From contig NC_083678.1 of assembly GCF_030384665.1 (NCBI RefSeq), forward strand, positions 372,001 to 436,000: a stretch of DNA of 64,000 nt, in the 5' to 3' direction. Position numbers and translations under genes: made by a program. Positions 61,076-64,000 of the stretch are shown piece after piece. This stretch comes from Lodderomyces elongisporus (lineage: Eukaryota > Ascomycota > Pichiomycetes > Serinales > Debaryomycetaceae). The notes beneath the pieces were generated by a model that was given only the letters and a program-made list of their open reading frames with translations, searched no databases and was not told the origin of the DNA. Each line of letters begins with the position of its first letter. Within the stretch, counting starts at the first letter, position 1.

Positions 61076-63985
61076 TTATTGGAAAAACCCTTCTATATTG
61101 CCACTTGAGTTTCCAAAGTTAGTTCCATCGTCCATGTTTGTAGCATTCAGATTTCCGTTATTCAAGCTCGCATTCGCAACAGCGCCATTTCCAGTACTAA
61201 AATCCATACCGCCTAATCCGCCGAAGTGTTCAAACAAATTTTCGTTGTTTAAAAAATCAAAATCAAAGTCATTGAATTGATTGAGCATGTCCAAACCTGA
61301 GTCCATACTCGGTATATTTGTCATTGGAGCACCAACAACCGAGCCAGGCCCAGATACAAAATTGTTGAATGAATTTCTATCAATAGTAGAAGCATGAGCT
61401 GTAGGGGCTGCAACAAATTGCTGCTGTTGTTGCTGTTGTTGTGGGTGAGGTTGTTGTTGTTGCAAATTTGCTTGTTGCTTCTGCTGAACTGGAGTGATAT
61501 GTTGTGTTACTTGCTGTGGGAATGCAGCAGGTGTTGTATAAGACATGCTCAATGGGCTCGGACTATAAGTCTTGTGCTCATTAAAGTTTGAATTGTTTGT
61601 TATAGAAACGGAACTCAGCAGTGTGGAGCCGGCTGTGCCACGAATACTCGATTCAATATGGTTGGGATACAAATTAGGTCTCATCATTGCCGAATGATCA
61701 AAGGGACATTTCCTCTTTTTGCTATTACCTCCTCCCACACCTCCAGCACTGCCTGCAGCGATTCCATTGGTGGTAGCATGTGCACTACTATTAAGACCAG
61801 AAGGACTGTAAGGATCAACTTTCATTTGCAGGGACAAAGATGGACCGGCAAAACTAGACATCTTTGTCGGATCCGATGGTACTTCGTCATCATTTGTTGG
61901 TGTAGTGATCTGCGATATTGGGCATTTTGAAACCTCCTTCTTCACCTCACCATTAATGCCCGCACCGCTACCAACACCACTTCCTACGCCACCTCTTTGG
62001 GAAGAAAAGGGAATTTGCATGCTTGCACCAAGAGGCGAGTTTTCTGCACCATGACCAACAACTGGACATCTACTTGCAGACTCAACCAGAGAAGAACCAA
62101 GTTGCCTAGTTGAGGGTAATTTTGTTTTTATTACCCCACCAGACTCGTCCCCATTTCCGCTTGAATGTCCACTTCCATGGCCAATTACTGGACACACTGC
62201 TTGCATCCCATTGGCATTGCTATTATTGCCAGAAAACTCAGGTAATCCAGCATGCAATCTTGCATAGTTTTCATTCTTAATCAACATCAAATATAATTTC
62301 CACAATTTGGAAAGTTTTGTAACCCTTTCTTGATGCAATAATGCCTTGCTAAGAAAACCTATTGCACAATCCACTTCATCTGATAATTTGCTAATGAATG
62401 CCGTGGAGGTAATGAGACCAAGATCATTAGTTTTAACACTCTCACAAGTTTGCGATATTAAATTAGTAGTTTCCTGGTGCGATGAGGATCCATTATGCTG
62501 AAATCTCAACATTAGTCCAACTACAAAATGGATCAGCCTCGTCAATGCTTCGGTCATGACTGAATACACATACTGTGAACGATAATATTGAGGATAATGA
62601 TGGTGATGATGATGATGATTATCATCATCATTATCCGTGTTGCTCATCTTATTTAATCTTTGAAGCAATTGCATCAATCGAGTCAAAATATCTGGCGAGA
62701 TATTTTGCATAATTGCAGTATCTGAGTTCTCTTCTCCCTGGAGCATTAGTATATATGTCATGAAATATCGCAAGTATTCAAGAATAATCTCAAGCTCAAA
62801 TTTGCGCAGTTCATTACTTAGTCTATCAACGCCAAGGTCCTGTTTCCATGTTTGACATTGCTCTATTAAGCTTTCCAATTGGTACACTGTTAACCTGCTC
62901 GAACCCAAATTCATGATTCCGCGACACAATGTACACGAGACACTTGCTATCAAATAGTGAACATGGAGTGTAACTATTAGCTCGCCTTCATTTGTTTTAC
63001 TACTCAAATATTTTAGATGATATTGTAACAGGTCAACTTGTTCAATTTTCTGAAAAATTCGTTTGAGTAAATTATCCAAATATTCAGAATGTTTGATTAA
63101 AGGAACAAAATTTAACGTTACCAAATTGCTCAATCTTACAATATTGACCCACAACCGACAAAAATGAATCTTGAGATCCTTCTTACGTTTCTTATACTGT
63201 GACTTTAGTTCCACCAATTCAGGATCTTTCCATAACTCTAACGAACCATCTAGTAATACATGTAGAAAATCAGTAAAGAGCGAGGTGAATGAACTTTTTG
63301 TATCCGAGATGCTTGAACCGGGCATTTTGTAATCATCAATTTCTCGGCTAAGCAAACTCAAGATCAAAGCACAATATGACAAACTCTTTTTGTTTTCTGT
63401 GTCATAAGAAGAGACAAAATCCTGCACCATATATAGTAAATGATTTTGCTTAACACCTAGTCCAAGTAAAGGAATTTCGTTGGGGAACACATCCTCAAAT
63501 TGTAAGCATAACTCCTTATCGGTACCATATTTTACCGAAAGCCGTAGATCATTTAATGTTTCTTCAATGATCAACACAAGCATGCAGAGATATACTCCCA
63601 TGGACTTGAGTTGGTAGTTTATGTCCTCCTCAACGCCTTGCGGCAAGTTAAAAACAACTTCATCATTAAAAGACTTTTTGAATACTGATTGCACATCAAA
63701 TCTATAAAACGATAATATGGCCTTGCTTTCAAAATTACTCTTGTAGTAGTAATCAAGTAAGAAATGGATTTGTTGGATATCCAATTTGGTGTCTCCTCTA
63801 GGTAATGTGAGCAAAGATTCCCACAAAGTAAGTAGTTTACCATGCAAATTAATTGGCTTTTTAATTCTGTAAAACTTGTTACTATTGTCGAGCGTTTCGT
63901 TCTTGTGAATTGGTTGAGGAGAAGGGTCCGATTTTGGTGTTGTTTTGTATGGGCTTGGTGTTAATGTTGGTTGTTCTTCGGACAT
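61076..63985 (-). CDS. Hap1-like regulator with heme (Cys-Pro) motifs, possibly truncated by the window
   Basis: At least 969 aa from the ATG at 63985, but the frame stays open to the window edge (five more codons including a Cys), so the N-terminus may lie outside. No Zn2Cys6 cluster is visible. The N-terminal two thirds is helical and resembles the regulatory middle region of zinc-cluster factors (LHGKLLTLWESLLTLP; CRLWVNIVRLSNLVTLNFVP), weakly parallel to Hap1. The C-terminal part has four Cys-Pro motifs: C598 (CPVIGHG), C640 (RCPVVGHG), C688 (KCPISQ) and C760 (RKCPFDHSAM). The last matches the Hap1 heme-regulatory consensus K/R-CP-hydrophobic-DH. Gln runs and an acidic Asp/Phe/Asn-rich end (NDFDFDFLNNENLFEHF) look like an activation domain. 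Hap1 activates respiratory and sterol genes in response to heme; that role here is inferred. Confidence 0.6.
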   Translation of the reverse strand: MSEEQPTLTPSPYKTTPKSDPSPQPIHKNETLDNSNKFYRIKKPINLHGKLLTLWESLLTLPRGDTKLDIQQIHFLLDYYYKSNFESKAILSFYRFDVQSVFKKSFNDEVVFNLPQGVEEDINYQLKSMGVYLCMLVLIIEETLNDLRLSVKYGTDKELCLQFEDVFPNEIPLLGLGVKQNHLLYMVQDFVSSYDTENKKSLSYCALILSLLSREIDDYKMPGSSISDTKSSFTSLFTDFLHVLLDGSLELWKDPELVELKSQYKKRKKDLKIHFCRLWVNIVRLSNLVTLNFVPLIKHSEYLDNLLKRIFQKIEQVDLLQYHLKYLSSKTNEGELIVTLHVHYLIASVSCTLCRGIMNLGSSRLTVYQLESLIEQCQTWKQDLGVDRLSNELRKFELEIILEYLRYFMTYILMLQGEENSDTAIMQNISPDILTRLMQLLQRLNKMSNTDNDDDNHHHHHHHYPQYYRSQYVYSVMTEALTRLIHFVVGLMLRFQHNGSSSHQETTNLISQTCESVKTNDLGLITSTAFISKLSDEVDCAIGFLSKALLHQERVTKLSKLWKLYLMLIKNENYARLHAGLPEFSGNNSNANGMQAVCPVIGHGSGHSSGNGDESGGVIKTKLPSTRQLGSSLVESASRCPVVGHGAENSPLGASMQIPFSSQRGGVGSGVGSGAGINGEVKKEVSKCPISQITTPTNDDEVPSDPTKMSSFAGPSLSLQMKVDPYSPSGLNSSAHATTNGIAAGSAGGVGGGNSKKRKCPFDHSAMMRPNLYPNHIESSIRGTAGSTLLSSVSITNNSNFNEHKTYSPSPLSMSYTTPAAFPQQVTQHITPVQQKQQANLQQQQPHPQQQQQQQQFVAAPTAHASTIDRNSFNNFVSGPGSVVGAPMTNIPSMDSGLDMLNQFNDFDFDFLNNENLFEHFGGLGGMDFSTGNGAVANASLNNGNLNATNMDDGTNFGNSSGNIEGFFQ

Positions 63986-64000
63986 GAAATTGAAATCGCA

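Overview
The window looks like a nuclear contig from a budding yeast of the CTG clade (Saccharomycotina), most likely Lodderomyces elongisporus or a close relative. The reasons are the intron-poor, AT-rich layout, the Candida-like gene set, abundant homopolymers and micro/minisatellites inside and outside genes, and CTG codons at positions where the protein families carry serine (Prr1 residue 285, Avt2 residue 171). The species name is an inference; the CUG-Ser code has direct but limited support. All proteins are described as read with the standard code, so CTG-encoded Leu should be read as Ser.

Layout, left to right: the N-terminus of an unrecognised acidic protein runs off the left edge (minus strand); a 4.7-kb gene-free interval; a Prr1-type kinase and Mediator subunit Rgr1/Med14 (plus); an Nba1-like bud-neck candidate (minus); spindle-checkpoint Bub3 (plus); a broken Ty1/copia retrotransposon with one good LTR and one LTR stub (minus); an Rkm4-like SET methyltransferase (plus); a FLC/TRP-like membrane protein (minus); translation factor eEF1B-gamma (plus); mitoribosomal Mrp10 and an unassigned mitochondrial protein (minus); a 6.9-kb gene-free interval; a Pcl1/2-type cyclin (plus); two tandem Zn2Cys6 transcription factors (minus); Tof1 (plus) facing Avt2 (minus) only 47 bp away; Fyv7 (plus); the Mcp2/Cqd2 UbiB-type protein (minus); and at the right edge a large regulator carrying four Cys-Pro heme-motif candidates, resembling Hap1 (minus, possibly continuing past the edge).

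There are no operons. Functional groups are cell cycle and chromosome maintenance (Bub3, the cyclin, Tof1, the Nba1-like protein), mitochondrial and ubiquinone/heme biology (Mrp10, the 694-aa protein, Mcp2, the Hap1-like factor), translation and ribosome modification or assembly (eEF1B-gamma, Rkm4, Fyv7), and transcription (Rgr1 and three regulators). Several computed open frames begin at TTG or GTG; starts were moved to the first plausible ATG for seven genes.

The points most worth following are the Hap1-like protein with no visible zinc cluster, the two large gene-free intervals (one holding three CACGTG palindromes and a GC-richer island), the decayed copia element, and the coding repeats. 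I did not find a clearly novel multi-gene system. No tRNA, rRNA or CRISPR was recognised.
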